64,000 bases of DNA from the NCBI GenBank assembly GCA_001683735.1, contig LUGG01000011.1:124001-188000 (forward strand). The letters are read 5' to 3'. A program made the translations under genes and the position numbers. Under the pieces are notes generated by a model that worked only from the letters and a program-made list of their open reading frames with translations, searched no databases and was not told where the DNA came from. This document shows, in pieces, positions 26,586-38,381 of the stretch (position 1 is its first letter; every line of letters begins with the position of its first letter). This DNA is from Grifola frondosa. Taxonomy: Eukaryota > Basidiomycota > Agaricomycetes > Polyporales > Grifolaceae.

Positions 26586-29500
26586 ATGGTATTCATCTGT
26601 CGTGGTTGCCAGAGACCATTCGTCAAAGAACAGGGCCTCAAAGTTCACCGCCTTAGTTGCAGGCACTACCGACAACTTGCTCATGGCGGAACAGAAAAGG
26701 AACGGCAACAAGCCAAGACACTCCAGCGCAACAATGAAGAGGTCAAGATCCGTAGAATTGAGAACGAGAAAGCCGCGGAAGCTGAGCGACTGCGGGCACA
26801 AGAAGCGCGTGAATATGAAGAGGTGAGTATAGATGTACATATATGCACGCATACATTCTAACGTCATTATAAATAGTTGCAAGCTCTTGATGTTGAGGAG
26901 CCCGCAGGATTTTTGAGTAGATCAGGGCGCAAATGCCGTGCTCCCAAGGCTCTGCAAGATATGCTGCCCACACAGTTGCGCGGACTACCAGCTCACATCG
27001 AAAGGCCCCCTCCTAAGCCTCCCAAATGCCATGCACGCATCCCACAGCCCCCCGAGCCATCTCCGCCACCTCTTGCTGAATCTCCACCTCCCCCGCCTCA
27101 CTACGACACATCCCCGAATCAATTTGGTCTCTTCCGCCATTTTTTCGTCACACCGCGTTCAGATCCGGTGGAAGCGCAGTCCAGCTTGTCATTTGCGGAT
27201 GCACCCACGCATGCTCGTCCCTCCGCAAACTCAGCATCTTAGGACTCCCTTCGTGGCTTTGGGTATTCGATATCTCAGACGCTCAGCAAGGCCAAGACGC
27301 ACGTTTACCACCCTTTCCTCAACGCCACAGTCTTTCGCCTCATGCGCTGGTACTATGCCTCTCCGCACAAATCTATTGCCGACCTTCAGAGCCTAGTCGA
27401 CGACGTTCTATGCACACCAGATTACAATGCTCAAGATCTTGCTGGGTTCAGTGCCACGCGCGAGTTGCAGTGCATCGACAAATATGTGGACACTCACGCT
27501 GCGTTCTCCGCACGAGATGGGTGGCGTGAAGAAACGGTCAAGATCAAACTTCCCAAGGAGCGCGTGAGCTATGCAGATGAAGCCTCCGCACCTGAATATG
27601 AAGTCAAGGGGATCTTCGTGCGCCCCCTTCTTGAAGTCATCAAGAGCGTGTTCCACGACCGGTCCGCACGCGAGTTCACATTCGTGCCATATCAACTCTT
27701 CTGGCAACCCGACTCTCCTTCTCCTTCCACTCCCGAGCCACCTCCCAAACGGATCTACTCAGAAACTTTCGACTCCGATGCCATGTTGGAGGCTGATGCG
27801 GAGATCCGAGCGCAACCTCGTCAACCCGATGACCCGAAGATCTTGAATATGCCGTCGCGCCAATACTGGTTTGGTCGGACTCTACGCACCTTGCAAGCTT
27901 CGAAAGTGCATCTCTTTGGCCGATTTACGCATTCTTTGGGTCGCTTTCCAAGTACGCACGCGGGAAACCAAGTAGCTTTGCAGCACATCACTTGGCGTAC
28001 ATCCCAAATGTGCGTATTGTGTTCTTGTTACGGCGGGATTGATATTCACGCACTTCTACAGCTGCCAGAAGGGTTCACCAAATTCTACCAGAACATTTAC
28101 GACTCTTCTCCATCGGTGGCTGTGCGAAAATTCTGCAAACGCGAGCTCATGCATCAAATTTGGCTCCTCATCCTCGACCCAGATTTCATGCGAGCCTACA
28201 TCCACGGTATAGTACTCAGGTGTGGAGATGGAATTCTGCGCCACCTCTTCCCCAGGTTCTTCACATATTCTGCTGACTACCCGGAAAAGTATGTTGGCGT
28301 TCACTCTTCGCATTCACACACTGATTATATATTCCTCAACAGAGTTCTATTGGCATGTATTCGCTACCTTGCAGTGTGCCCATGCCCGGACTGTCACATC
28401 AAGAAGAAGAACATTCCGGGCATGGGCACCGCAGTAGATATGAGGCGTCATGCGAAGAAACGTGAAGACAATGGCCCCCTCAACTATACTATCAAGCACG
28501 CACGCCGGCGAGTCTTCGAGAACGGTATCCCTATAGAGGGCCAAGCGATGAAGCGTGCACTCGACCATTTGTTGCTCACTCCGACGCTCGTAAGTTAGCT
28601 CTAGCTGCGTATTCGTTATTTATTGCTAAAATTATACAGAGCGCTTTCTCTGTACGCCTGCAAGAACACAGCTTCAATCACTACGGATTATTCGTCCCAG
28701 ACGTGTTGCACGAGTTCGAGCTCGGAGTCTGGAAGGCCATCTTCACCCACCTCCTCCAGCTTCATATTGCAGTAGGCGCGGACTCTATTCAGGTCTTGGA
28801 TGCACGGTGAGTTCGCTTGTATTCACTCTTGTTTGCGGGACTAATTTAGAACAGGTTCGCACAAATCCCGACCTTTGGGCGCGACACAATACGACGCTTT
28901 GGGTTCAATGTTTCCGCTATGAAAAAGCTCGCCGCGAGAGACTTTGAAGATATATTACAGGTGCGTACTTGATCTGATTTTTCTACGTAAGCTAATGAAT
29001 ACGGGCCCAGTGCATCATACCTGTGGTTGAAGGGGTATTCCCGCAAAAACACACCCGGATCATCCTCGACATGCTGTTCGACCTCTCCATTTGGCACGCC
29101 TACGCTAAACTACGCTTGCATATGGATTCAACTCTCGCTCTCTTCAGCGAGGCGATCAAAGCACTGGGAGCGAGCGTGAGGCTGTTCAAGAGAGTTGTAT
29201 GCTCGGTATATATCACCAAGGAGCTCCCGAAGGAGACTGCAGCACGTCAACGCCACTCCGCCACACTTGCTACCAAAGGCAAGTCCAAGGACACCAACGT
29301 CAAGACTGTTGCATGTCAGGCAACGCTCAACCTCATCACATACAAGTGGCATCGGCTCGGCGACTATGTGGCGACCATTCGGCGCTTCGGAACCACGGAC
29401 AACTATAGCACGCAGATCGTAAGTAACTCAAGTACCTGTTGTGTATGACTCCTGAATAACAGCCTCCTTTCAGGGTGAACTTGAACATTGCCGGGTCAAA

Positions 29501-32232
29501 AGATTCTATGGTCGGACAAATAAGAATTTCCGCTTCGGCATGCAAATCGCCCGTCACCAGTGCCGAGAGCACTTTCTGCACAGGTTGCAAGAATTGGAGT
29601 TTTCTCATACACATTCCTCCAACAAATCCCAACGTGCCAGCTCTTCCACGGTTTCATCGCACAAGAGGAATCGTCATTCCGCGCGCCGCACCAGGTGCAG
29701 CCAGATGCGCCTGCGATTTGCTGATTCCGAGTCGCTGCCCTCAACGCCGCCTCAGAACCATCACCACATCGCTGAAGATCAGCGCCATCATATCGATATC
29801 CCCATATTCGCGGCGGATCATTCGGATGACCTGGCGTGCAGCATGAGTGCAATTGTTCACAGGCGTTAAATTAGCCTTAACCTCGTTTTAGGACTTCGTG
29901 CGCAAGCTGGAGGAGCACCTCCTAGCATGAATCACCCAAACATATTACGACAACCCACCGCCCGAATTCACAAATCACGAACACGACACCCTCTATATCG
30001 ACCGTCACTGCATGTATATTCACAAGGTGATGCACGTGAATTACACGACATATGACATGCGGCGCGACCAAGACTCCATCAACCCCTCCTCTCACTCCGA
30101 CATCATGCTTCTCCCTTCATCTGATGACGACGCCCACCCCTTTGAGTACGCTCGCGTGCTCAGCATCTTTCACGTTAATGCTATGCTTGTCAGGCCTGGA
30201 ATGCACAGAAACCCCCAACCGCTGATACGAAGGCGCATGCTACGTGGATCAATCTATTTTCGCATTCAAGCATCTGACGATCATGCAGAAGTCGCAGACC
30301 GAGTCGCACTTGCGATTACGTCATCGCAGGTCACTTGCACAATAGTAACTGACTTCGTTGCGACGTGCGATCAGCTGAACATAGGCTATCAAAGACTCCA
30401 CACCCTTCGTACACACCAAAACTCACGCGATACGTCATTTAACCATTCAAATTCACCACATGGAGACGTGCGATAGGTCGAAACCCTTGCGACCCAATTG
30501 TTCGGCATCCTACATGCGTCTACCTGACGGATCACACGCGTCGAACTCTGATCCCAGTCCTTTCGACTCCTACCCAGCCTTAGATTCTTCCATAGCTGAT
30601 TTAGCTGCGCCACGCGATTCTACACGTCAACGCGACGTCGCCACTATTGTCTGCGGTATATTCCGGACCGAACTACCGGTGCGACACGTTCCCCTTTACA
30701 ATAAATGCCCTAAGAAGGCCGCGCGTCTACTCACGCGTACCTTCGCGTGTTTCGCGTGCCGGTGCAGTGCATGGCTATACGTGGCAGGTGTAGCAGTTCA
30801 GCCACCATACATTCTGTATTTCCATTTCCTTGATTTATCGTAGCTTACTTGTGTCGCGTTTCATCCCAGACTCTTGACATTATAGTGATTGACCTTTCCC
30901 TTACCAGCTATCGTATTTCACAGGATATGTTGGTCGCAAGGCACTTGCGATCGGCTTTTGATTCGTACCGAGGTCTTTTCGCGTTTCAGATACGTAGAAT
31001 AGTTCATAAAAACTCATGTATAGTACGATATGAAGCAGATACGAGTTTCCCCCACAAGTACAGAGTTCAAAATCGCCGGCTTCACTTGCGATCGCGACCA
31101 CTCTTCACTAAAACTCTCCTCTCACTGCGAAACTGCGACCGCAATATTTGCGACTGTACGAATAAACCATCATACACACTGCGACTTCGAACCTACGATC
31201 AAGGAGACCTCTTTAGTTGCGATACACGTGGAGTGCGCGAAGAACCGATATTGCTAAGCATTTACTTTTACCTTCTTCCGCGTTTCCCCTACCTCAGAGA
31301 AGTGCAATTCACGTGCGACTTGCGAGGATAACCAGTTACACAACTCGGTGCAAGGGACCTCTGCGAGAAATCGAGAGCCCATTCGTGCTATATCTCGTTG
31401 CTACTGACTTTACGGTCTATAGGATACATATTTGTTATTTTATAGGTTGGAGTCGGCAAGAGAGTATCACCGCAGTGTTTTGAAGTGCTCTGGGTGCGCT
31501 TTTTTGAGCTTGACACCCTGGACCATTCCGGAGGTTTCTCCTCGAAGCGCCTCCATCGTTTGAAGTTCGTTGACCACAAACTCGAAGATGCCTTTGCGTT
31601 CCTGGATCCCCAGCAGGTAATTTGCGGCGTGCATCTCATCCCTGCGTTCCATCATGGGCGCATGGATGAGATGTTACCTGGCCCTAGTATTGCTCGAGGG
31701 GATGGCGACGACGATGACAAGGATTGGCAGTTTTACTATGTCGGAATGTACGTATTTCTCCGGATTCAATTCATTGTAAACTAATTAGCTACTTAGATTT
31801 TCAGATCGGGATTTATTTATGCGCTACAATGGAGGCGGGGTAGGACATCGCTCAGGTAGCATCTACGCTACGGCTGCGTGACCAACAGGCAAGGCAGAAG
31901 GTCGGGACGAGGACATGGATGAGGTGGAAGGCGACAGGGACGAGAGCGAGGCAAGTGGGAGTGAGGAAGACAAAGGCCCTGACAGAGGTGACGAAGAACA
32001 TGACGGCAACGAAGATGATGACGAGATACAGCAGGAGGACGAGGACGAGAAGGATGAGGACGAGGACGAGAAGGATGAGGACGAGGACGAAGACGAGGAC
32101 GAGGATGAGGATGAGGACGGGGAGAGTTCCGATGGCGAGGGAGATGACGACGAACTGCATGATCTCGGCCCAGAAGACGGGGAAGATGGAGCCGATGACG
32201 GAGATGAGATGCATGGTTTCGGCACGCTGTAG
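26586..32232 (+). pseudogene. Plavaka transposase, broken by stops and an insertion
   Basis: Exons at 26586-26822, 26877-28589, 28640-28806, 28855-28960, 29011-29418, 29474 to about 29830, and from 29892. The start was chosen at MVFICRGCQRPF because a zinc finger (C-x2-C ... H-x4-C) opens Plavaka proteins. Typical blocks follow: PFLNATVFRLM, LLEVIKSVF, VPDVLHEFELGVWKAIF, IPTFGRDTIRRFG, MKKLAARDFEDILQC, GDYVATIRRFGTTDNYSTQI, GELEHCRVKRFYGRTNKNFR, YTTYDMRRDQDSINP, EYARVLSIFHVN, EVLWVRFFELDT, DWQFYYV and DRDLFMRYN. An acidic Asp/Glu tail ends at 32232. In-frame stops sit at 27240 (TAG), 29928 (TGA) and 31879 (TGA); both TGAs stand where Arg is expected or plausible. A 1247-bp element splits the gene at 30223, and removing it with one CCGC restores the frame. 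The enzyme would cut and join transposon ends in the nucleus. Confidence 0.9.
30223..31469 (+). mobile_element. 1247-bp non-autonomous element inside the Plavaka transposase
   Basis: Starts TGATACGAAGG and ends AGAGTATCA, with short inverted ends (TGATAC/GTATCA). It is flanked by CCGC at 30219-30222 and 31470-31473. Element plus one duplication is 1251 bp, a multiple of three, and its removal rejoins NPQP to QCFEVLWVRFF in frame. It has no convincing protein. The pentamer TGCGA occurs about 16 times on the plus strand, spread through the body, far above chance. A CpG-depleted copy lies at 42372-43510. The superfamily is unknown; the repeated motif could be a binding site for a transposase supplied elsewhere. 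Confidence 0.8.
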
Positions 32233-32500
32233 TCTATGTTTGTAATCCGAACTAATTTATTTCCATCCATTTCATGAAATTTCGGTCTTAAATCTCTACA
32301 AGCATATAAAATATATTACAATGCATTACAATGTGTACCCTGCCAGTATGTAATCGATCACCCGTGCTGCCAAGCTGCGCCAGAACAGACCTGCGCTTGG
32401 AGCGCCTTGGAAGACGCCGGGCGGCTGGTAGCCTCATGGCTTCCCTTATCTGGAAGCGCGCTTATGGCAAGGTCCTGGAAAAGGTACCTTGCGCCCGACT

Positions 32501-35500
32501 TTTTGCTGATGGTAGTCATGCCAGAGTTGCTCAAAGCATTGTGAATGTTCAACCACTAATTAGATAAGTGAGAGATTAAGAAATATTCTCCTACTCCATG
32601 CTCTGCAGCTGATCAACTTAATAATTAGTGTGGTGGTCAGACACATTATTTCCTTCATGCAGTGTATACCATCACATTCTGGTGTCTTCTGCAAGGAGAT
32701 AAGGTACTAAAGATCCAAGTCCATAATATAGAACTCATGTCTAAATTTCAAATTAAACTGAAGCTCTCATTTAGAAAGACTGATCAGTGTGGTGATATTT
32801 ATCTTTTATTTCAACTTTAATATCATGCTGACTAATGATCTATATTATATGTTTCAAGAATCAAACCCTTTTATCTGCATATGTTGCAAAAGTTGGACGT
32901 GTATACATGTCTGGTGAGAGCATTGACAGAGTGGATAGCTGCATCTTAACTACAGCATGAATATTTATTTCATAAGATTATGTTTGAAGATAGAGTTTCT
33001 CAGCAAAATGTTTCAATGGTGAGACATTGCTTATAAGTCAAATTATAATGATGTTGATTATCTACAACACAGACATTGGAGAAATTTCTAAAGTTATTCA
33101 GAAACAACTTGATCAATGTAGGTTACAATGTGGACCCTTACAAATTGCATTCATTTCACCATAGTGGCTACTCATAGTTATTGAGTGAATAAAACTCACC
33201 ACATTCCTACAAGATGTGACACCATTGGCAAAACATATCCTCACAACACTGTAAAACTCTTGATGTGATGAAGAAAGAGAATAGCATAAGATATGGAAGC
33301 ATAATACAAGGATATAATTAAATAAAGCTAAAGGGAAAAAATTTACCTCATGATCCTCCTTCAACCACTACACCTCCATGCATGTTCAAGTAAGAATTTC
33401 TCTGTAACTGATTCCTCCATCACACTCACAACAATATGCATAATATGCTTAACTGCATAAACTTTGATAAATTTCTTTCTGACCAGAATGTGGCATGTTG
33501 GGCACATATACTATGGCTGCTATTCAGCCATTATGATTAATACTATTTACATCTCATGACACATGTCCTCCATTATTGCAGAATTTTTAAGCACATGCAG
33601 GTAACATGCAGATATCATTGCCCATAAATCATAGTGGGGTGTTGTCATCATATGTTGCACAAGTGTGATGGTGAACCAGTTTCTTAGACAGCTATGGCAA
33701 AACACATATTCATGAGCCTGTAAACGTAATGATAATTGGTGTCTTGATATTATTTAGAATAGCAAAACTTGCATTAATGATAATCACATTTTATTTGAGC
33801 AGATCTCACATATTTTGTGCTCTTTTATAGGTATCAAAAATTAAATTTAGATAAAGTGTCTGGCTGCAAATTGACCTTATATATGTATCTTTTGGGCCTG
33901 TTTGTATTGGAGACAAACATTATTCATTACACCCTAAGATGTGGTAAATTAGCTAACTAAATAGCATTATTCTATAAGTATGTACATATATACACACTTT
34001 TATTGATTCACACAATTGCTGACACTCTATGTGAGTTATTTATTCACATAAATATTATCAAAATTTCAGCTTATACCTCTGCCTGTGCTAGCTGTTTGCA
34101 CTGGACATTTGGTCTATATGGTATTTTATCTTTGGAGAATGACAAAGTGATTGAGTCTCCAAATAAAGATATACAAGCTTTTTCTTTGTGCTGTTGTTGC
34201 TATCTCTTGTATAAGGGACCATATGTCATAGAAATTTCATCATTGGAAGATATCAGTAATATCACTATCAAATTTATTGTGAAAAGTGATGAAAGTTGAT
34301 TGCTCTCAGACATGACTGACACACACTATGACAAGTGTGCTAAGATCATAAGTTGTAAGAATCAGTGCTTGCAGTCATCATAGAGCACTAGTGCCAGCAA
34401 GTGCAATTGTTTTGTGATTAGATCCTTAGTGGAAAGGAGCTCAACAATGTGTGACTTGCCTATAAATCCAAGTAGCTGTGCAACATCATTAACATTTTCC
34501 TGTAATTGTAATGGGTTGTTACATTTTCTGTAGTTAAGTTCTGAATTAAAAGCTTAACTATACTTAATTACATGTTTATTTGTATATACTTATTGAAGAA
34601 AGAATTAGCTTTCTTCATCCTCAAGTATTCTGCACTTTTCAGTATAGAGACTGGAACATACTTTAAATATGAGTGTAATAAGCCCCCATTATAATGATGT
34701 GAAAAAGGAGCTTTGAAGCATGCACCAATGAGATTGCACTATAAAGTGGAATAGATAATTAGCTCATCTGAAAAACTACTCTGAAAGTAGGTCATAAAAT
34801 CTCACACATTATTACATCCTCAAATCATTTATAATTATTTCACAATTGCATTGCATGCTGGAGAGACATCAAATTATTTTGATGGAGTTTGAAAATAATA
34901 GTCATACTTGAAATGCTAGTATAGTGAGATTTCATATATGAAAAGCTTTGCATAATCATGCAGAACAAGTCCAGTTATGATCAATATAAGTATGCAATAC
35001 AATGTTCAACAATAAGCCATGCTTTGGTCACCTAAATCAAATCATGTTGCTGTGGTTCAGAAAAGCTAAGAATTAATATGTTTGAAAATATTATTAGATT
35101 CACAAATATCTCGTTGTTATGAATGCTGCTGAGAATATAAATGGTGTTTGTATTTCGCAATAAGTTTGATTAGTGCTATTATTGAATGTACTCTTTTCTG
35201 TTCCCTCTCACATTGTATGGTGGTTCAAATTGAAACTTCAACACAACATACTTTTCACAATCATGTAATTCTGATGTCATCAACACACAAGATAAAAAAA
35301 GAAAAACACAGAAAAAGATGGTGGTGCTCCCATACCAGGGTCCAAATTCTCATATCATCATAATGAAATATGATTCTTTTTTAAGGAGTATAGCAGGGTA
35401 ATTATCGAACATTAGCATTTGGAGGTGGAGCTACATGATAAGTCTCACTTTTGCACCTGATCACAGAGCTCTTAAAATTAGTTAGCCTTTATAACATATG

Positions 35501-36216
35501 TGCCACACAAAAGAAAAACAGGCCCTTCAAATTTGACATATTCTCAGTGAAGATCTTATATGCTGATCCAAAAAAGGTCACCAGGACTATTGAAAAAAGT
35601 GTGTAAATGTCATCACTAACAATATCACCACAATGTATTTTTTTGATAGGATCAATATTAAGTGGCATCTCAGTATTTACAGATGATAATAATAATATCC
35701 CCATTTTTAATTGCTATGGATATCTAACAGCATGAGCAATGGGGTGATATTATGATGAACATTGAGTCATCTTACCACAAATATCATTTGCTTTAGAACT
35801 ATATGATATATGGCTGCTCCCTTTAATAGTCATATGTTAGACCTATATATCATATGAAGACATTCATAATCAGTGAAAATATAAATATGGGACTCATATT
35901 GTCAGAAACCAGCTGGAATTATTCAACAAAATGTGATTTGAACACATATAAGTTATGCCCATACCTCAGAATGAACATTGCCAGTGATGAAAAATGAAAC
36001 CAGCAGACAAATGTCTGCTAGCCTGTATGCAGACCACATACTTACACACAATGTTTGTTAATCAGTGTACAAATAAATAAATGAATAACATACAGGAATG
36101 TGCTCCCCTGCCTTGTAGTGACACTGTGAACAGACAAATGTCTAGGTCCTTCATGATGGCTTCATTTATACATCTGCTAAGACATAAGTTATTGTCAAGG
36201 GGACAATACATATAGG
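32501..36216. other. AT-rich decayed DNA, no gene seen
   Basis: CpG-poor. The longest frames are about 98 codons (34003-34299 plus) and match nothing I know. A few CpGs persist for about 70 bp after the Plavaka edge. Confidence 0.6.
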
Positions 36217-36327
36217 CTAATCTCGCTCGCTTTAGCTGTATGCTCGCGGGTGCTGGCTGGACAACGCGACCGCGGCGTCTGACGACCGCCGCGGCCCGAT
36301 CGAGGCTGTTTTTGGTGCCGGAACGCT
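36217..36327 (-). repeat. Ngaro split repeat B2
   Basis: 111 bp from CTAATCTCGCTCGC to GTGCCGGAACGCT. It differs from B1 at 37109-37219 by only a few bases, mostly C/T or G/A. In the coding direction it is the outermost 3' end of the element. Confidence 0.85.
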
Positions 36328-36427
36328 TACAAGCAGTACTATAATGTAAATAAAGGAAAATGGACAGTGGGAAGTAGGTATGAAAAGAGGAAAGAAGAAG
36401 TAAAGAAATTTGAGGGGAGGGAAGGTG

Positions 36428-37108
36428 GGTAACGTGAATCTGCCGAGCACAATGAAAAACGAGGCGGTTTGACTCCTGTAAGCTCGGACAGGGCGAACGA
36501 GAGAGGACTGCTCACCTGGCGAGCACAATGAGGAACTGAGGCAAGGAAAGGAGCTCCTTTCCCCTCAGTTGCTCGCAGGTGAGGCGCTAGTGTTGCCACA
36601 GCTTAGTCACACCTATTTCAGCTTTTTAGATATTCTGACATGAATTTTGCAGATAATGACATGATCTTAATTGAGATTAATAGCTAAAATGTATATGTAT
36701 TTGAATGTAACACCACCATTTGCATAATTATCTTTAATATGTTTCAATTTCAGTTACATTGGTAAAAAAGCTGACTAAAAAGTCGGACTTTGCAATCGGC
36801 TTTTTGGCTATATCTCCATCAATATGAGGTATACCATTTTAAGATTTGGCAAGAATATGTGGCTACATATAGGCTACAAAATGAGTGTAAGACCACTTTG
36901 ATATATAAAAAACTGCACAAGTTATGAGTCATATATCATTTAGACCTGACTTAGCTGCAGCAACACTATGAGGCGCACCCTGCCAAGAGCCCGAGCGGAT
37001 CGGGACGTGAAGTTACAGCAACACGCGAGTGGCGCTGCGGGCCCGCTATGTGGTGGGATGGTGCAGCTCGATTAGTCTTGCGTAAATTCCGGGCCCCTTT
37101 AAGCACAA
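36428..37108 (-). repeat. Ngaro split repeat A2, interrupted by a MITE
   Basis: Apart from the MITE at 36588-36968, the sequence from GGCGAGCACAATGAGG through AAATTCCGGGCCCC to AAGCACAA matches A1. An extra copy of the motif ACGTGAATCTGCCGAGCAC precedes it at about 36429. The A2/B1 junction (CACAA|CTAATC at 37108/37109) shows what a circular intermediate junction would look like. Confidence 0.8.
36588..36968 (-). mobile_element. hAT-like MITE, copy 3, inserted in Ngaro repeat A2
   Basis: 381 bp, in the opposite orientation to the two earlier copies: begins TAGTGTTGCCACAGC and ends GCAACACTA. A perfect 8-bp duplication TGAGGCGC flanks it (36580-36587 and 36969-36976). The empty site is visible in repeat A1 at about 41478-41486 (GTGAGGTGCACC), which confirms the ends to the base. 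Confidence 0.95.
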
Positions 37109-37219
37109 CTAATCTCACTCGCTTTAGCTGTATGCTCGCTGGTGCTGGCCGGACAACGCGACCGCGACATCTGACGACCGCCGCGGCCCGATCGAGGCTG
37201 TTTTTGGTGCCGGAATGCT
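37109..37219 (-). repeat. Ngaro split repeat B1
   Basis: 111 bp from CTAATCTCACTCGC to GTGCCGGAATGCT, almost identical to B2. It lies directly downstream of the recombinase gene in the coding direction. Confidence 0.85.
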
Positions 37220-37278
37220 AGAGTGCTATTGTGTATGGGTGAGATAGAAGATGGGAAGGCACCAAAGGGAGAGGGGTG

Positions 37279-38381
37279 CTAACGCGTGGCGGGAGGGCCA
37301 TCATGTAGGGCACGTCCGCTGAACAGAAGAGCGTTCAGCACGACGGGGTGCTTCCGGATGTAGGCCTGCCAGGCGGGCGACGACCACCGACCGAGGGATT
37401 GAATGGCGATAGGTGGTATGCCGGCTTCTGCGAGAGACGTGGCACCTCCCGCGCGGAGGGAGTGCCCAGATATGTTTGCTGATGGGGGGAAGAAGGAGTG
37501 CAGGCGATGGATGAACCATGCTCTCGTGGGGATGGAGCCGCTTTCTCTGATCCAGAGTTCGGGTTGGAGGGGGAAGCGTGCGTCGCGGGAGGAGAGGTAT
37601 GCAGCGAAGGCCGCATGGGGATCCAGGGAGTCGGTTACGGCTTGCATGATGATGAGGTTTCCCTGGAAGAGGGGATCGGCTTTGTGGCAGGGGAGAAGAA
37701 AAGAGTATGTGGAGGCTTCGAGGAGAGTGTGGTGATGCAGAGCGAGCTTTTTGAAAAATCGGAGGGAAGGGTTATCTGGCCATACGAGTTCTCCGAGGCG
37801 CATGAGCGCGTGGAAACCGGTGAGGAGGAGCAAGAGAAAGAGACGATCGTCATGGTTTGGAGATGGAAATAGCGCAGATCGTCCTTCGTGAGTGGGGCTT
37901 TGCGTCGGATGGGGTTGCTGTAAAGATGCTTGCATCCTTTCACACATCGCGTGACGAGGGTGGAAGAGCGGACGGCTCGGACATTAGGATAGTACTCCTC
38001 GAGTGAGGAGCAAATCCCTGAAAGGTAGCAGTCAACGGAACGCGGTTCAATGTGGGCTGACATAAAGACAACAAAGAAACTGAGAGTGTCGGGAGTGGGT
38101 TCGATTGGGCGATCATGGATCTTGCAGAAGTTGAGGTACAAGTTGAGCGCTGAGGAGTAAGTGGCTCGTGTCGAGTGGTCAAGCGCATTTCCGAGTGCCA
38201 GCGAACGGGCGCGCACAAGGCGTTCTAGGGACCACGGCTCACGCACAGGCTGCCAAGGTCTCGAAGGGAAAGTGTTCATTTTTTCCGACCCCCTGGGAGA
38301 GAAGGGGGGGTGTAAAAGGAAAAATGCGAAGGCCTGGTGCAAAGCGACACGCATGGTCTGGGTCATTGTGCGAGAGTGCAT
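37279..38381 (-). pseudogene. Ngaro tyrosine recombinase, one frame break
   Basis: Integrase of the element: cuts and rejoins DNA through a tyrosine. The N-terminal SAM-like part (SLALGNALDHSTRATYSSAL, VVFMSAHIEPRSVDCYLSGI) lies in the frame from 38381, and the catalytic part in the frame ending at 37279. Catalytic residues visible are Arg in LMRLGEL, His-x2-Arg in GHSLRAGGATSL and the Tyr in WQAYIRKHP after GRWSS. The two halves are in different frames and must join near 37865, between DDLRYF and HDDRLFLLLLLTGF. This could be a real frameshift mutation, programmed slippage or a sequencing error. It overlaps the end of the reverse transcriptase ORF in another frame. Confidence 0.88.

Larger units (their letters stand above)
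23762..32500. mobile_element. Plavaka-type DNA transposon, CpG-rich, now inactive
   Basis: A block with high CpG set in decayed DNA. It holds a plus-strand Plavaka transposase (26.6-32.2 kb), a minus-strand companion gene diverging from it (24.25-26.3 kb), hairpins near both ends and a second element inside the transposase. The same 14 bases, GGAAAAGGTACCTT, occur at 23762-23775 and 32477-32490 and were used to place the edges. They contain the palindrome AAGGTACCTT and could be terminal or target-site sequence. True termini were not proven. In-frame stops and the insertion show the copy is dead, but the kept CpGs suggest it arrived after its surroundings had decayed. Confidence 0.75.

Noticed and set aside
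29928..29930. Recoding of TGA as selenocysteine or readthrough
   Set aside because: No SECIS-like element was apparent, the copy has other stops and an insertion, and mutation of CGA explains it.
31863..32270. Serine-rich minus-strand frame
   Set aside because: It is the antisense of the Asp/Glu repeat of the transposase tail and has no independent support.
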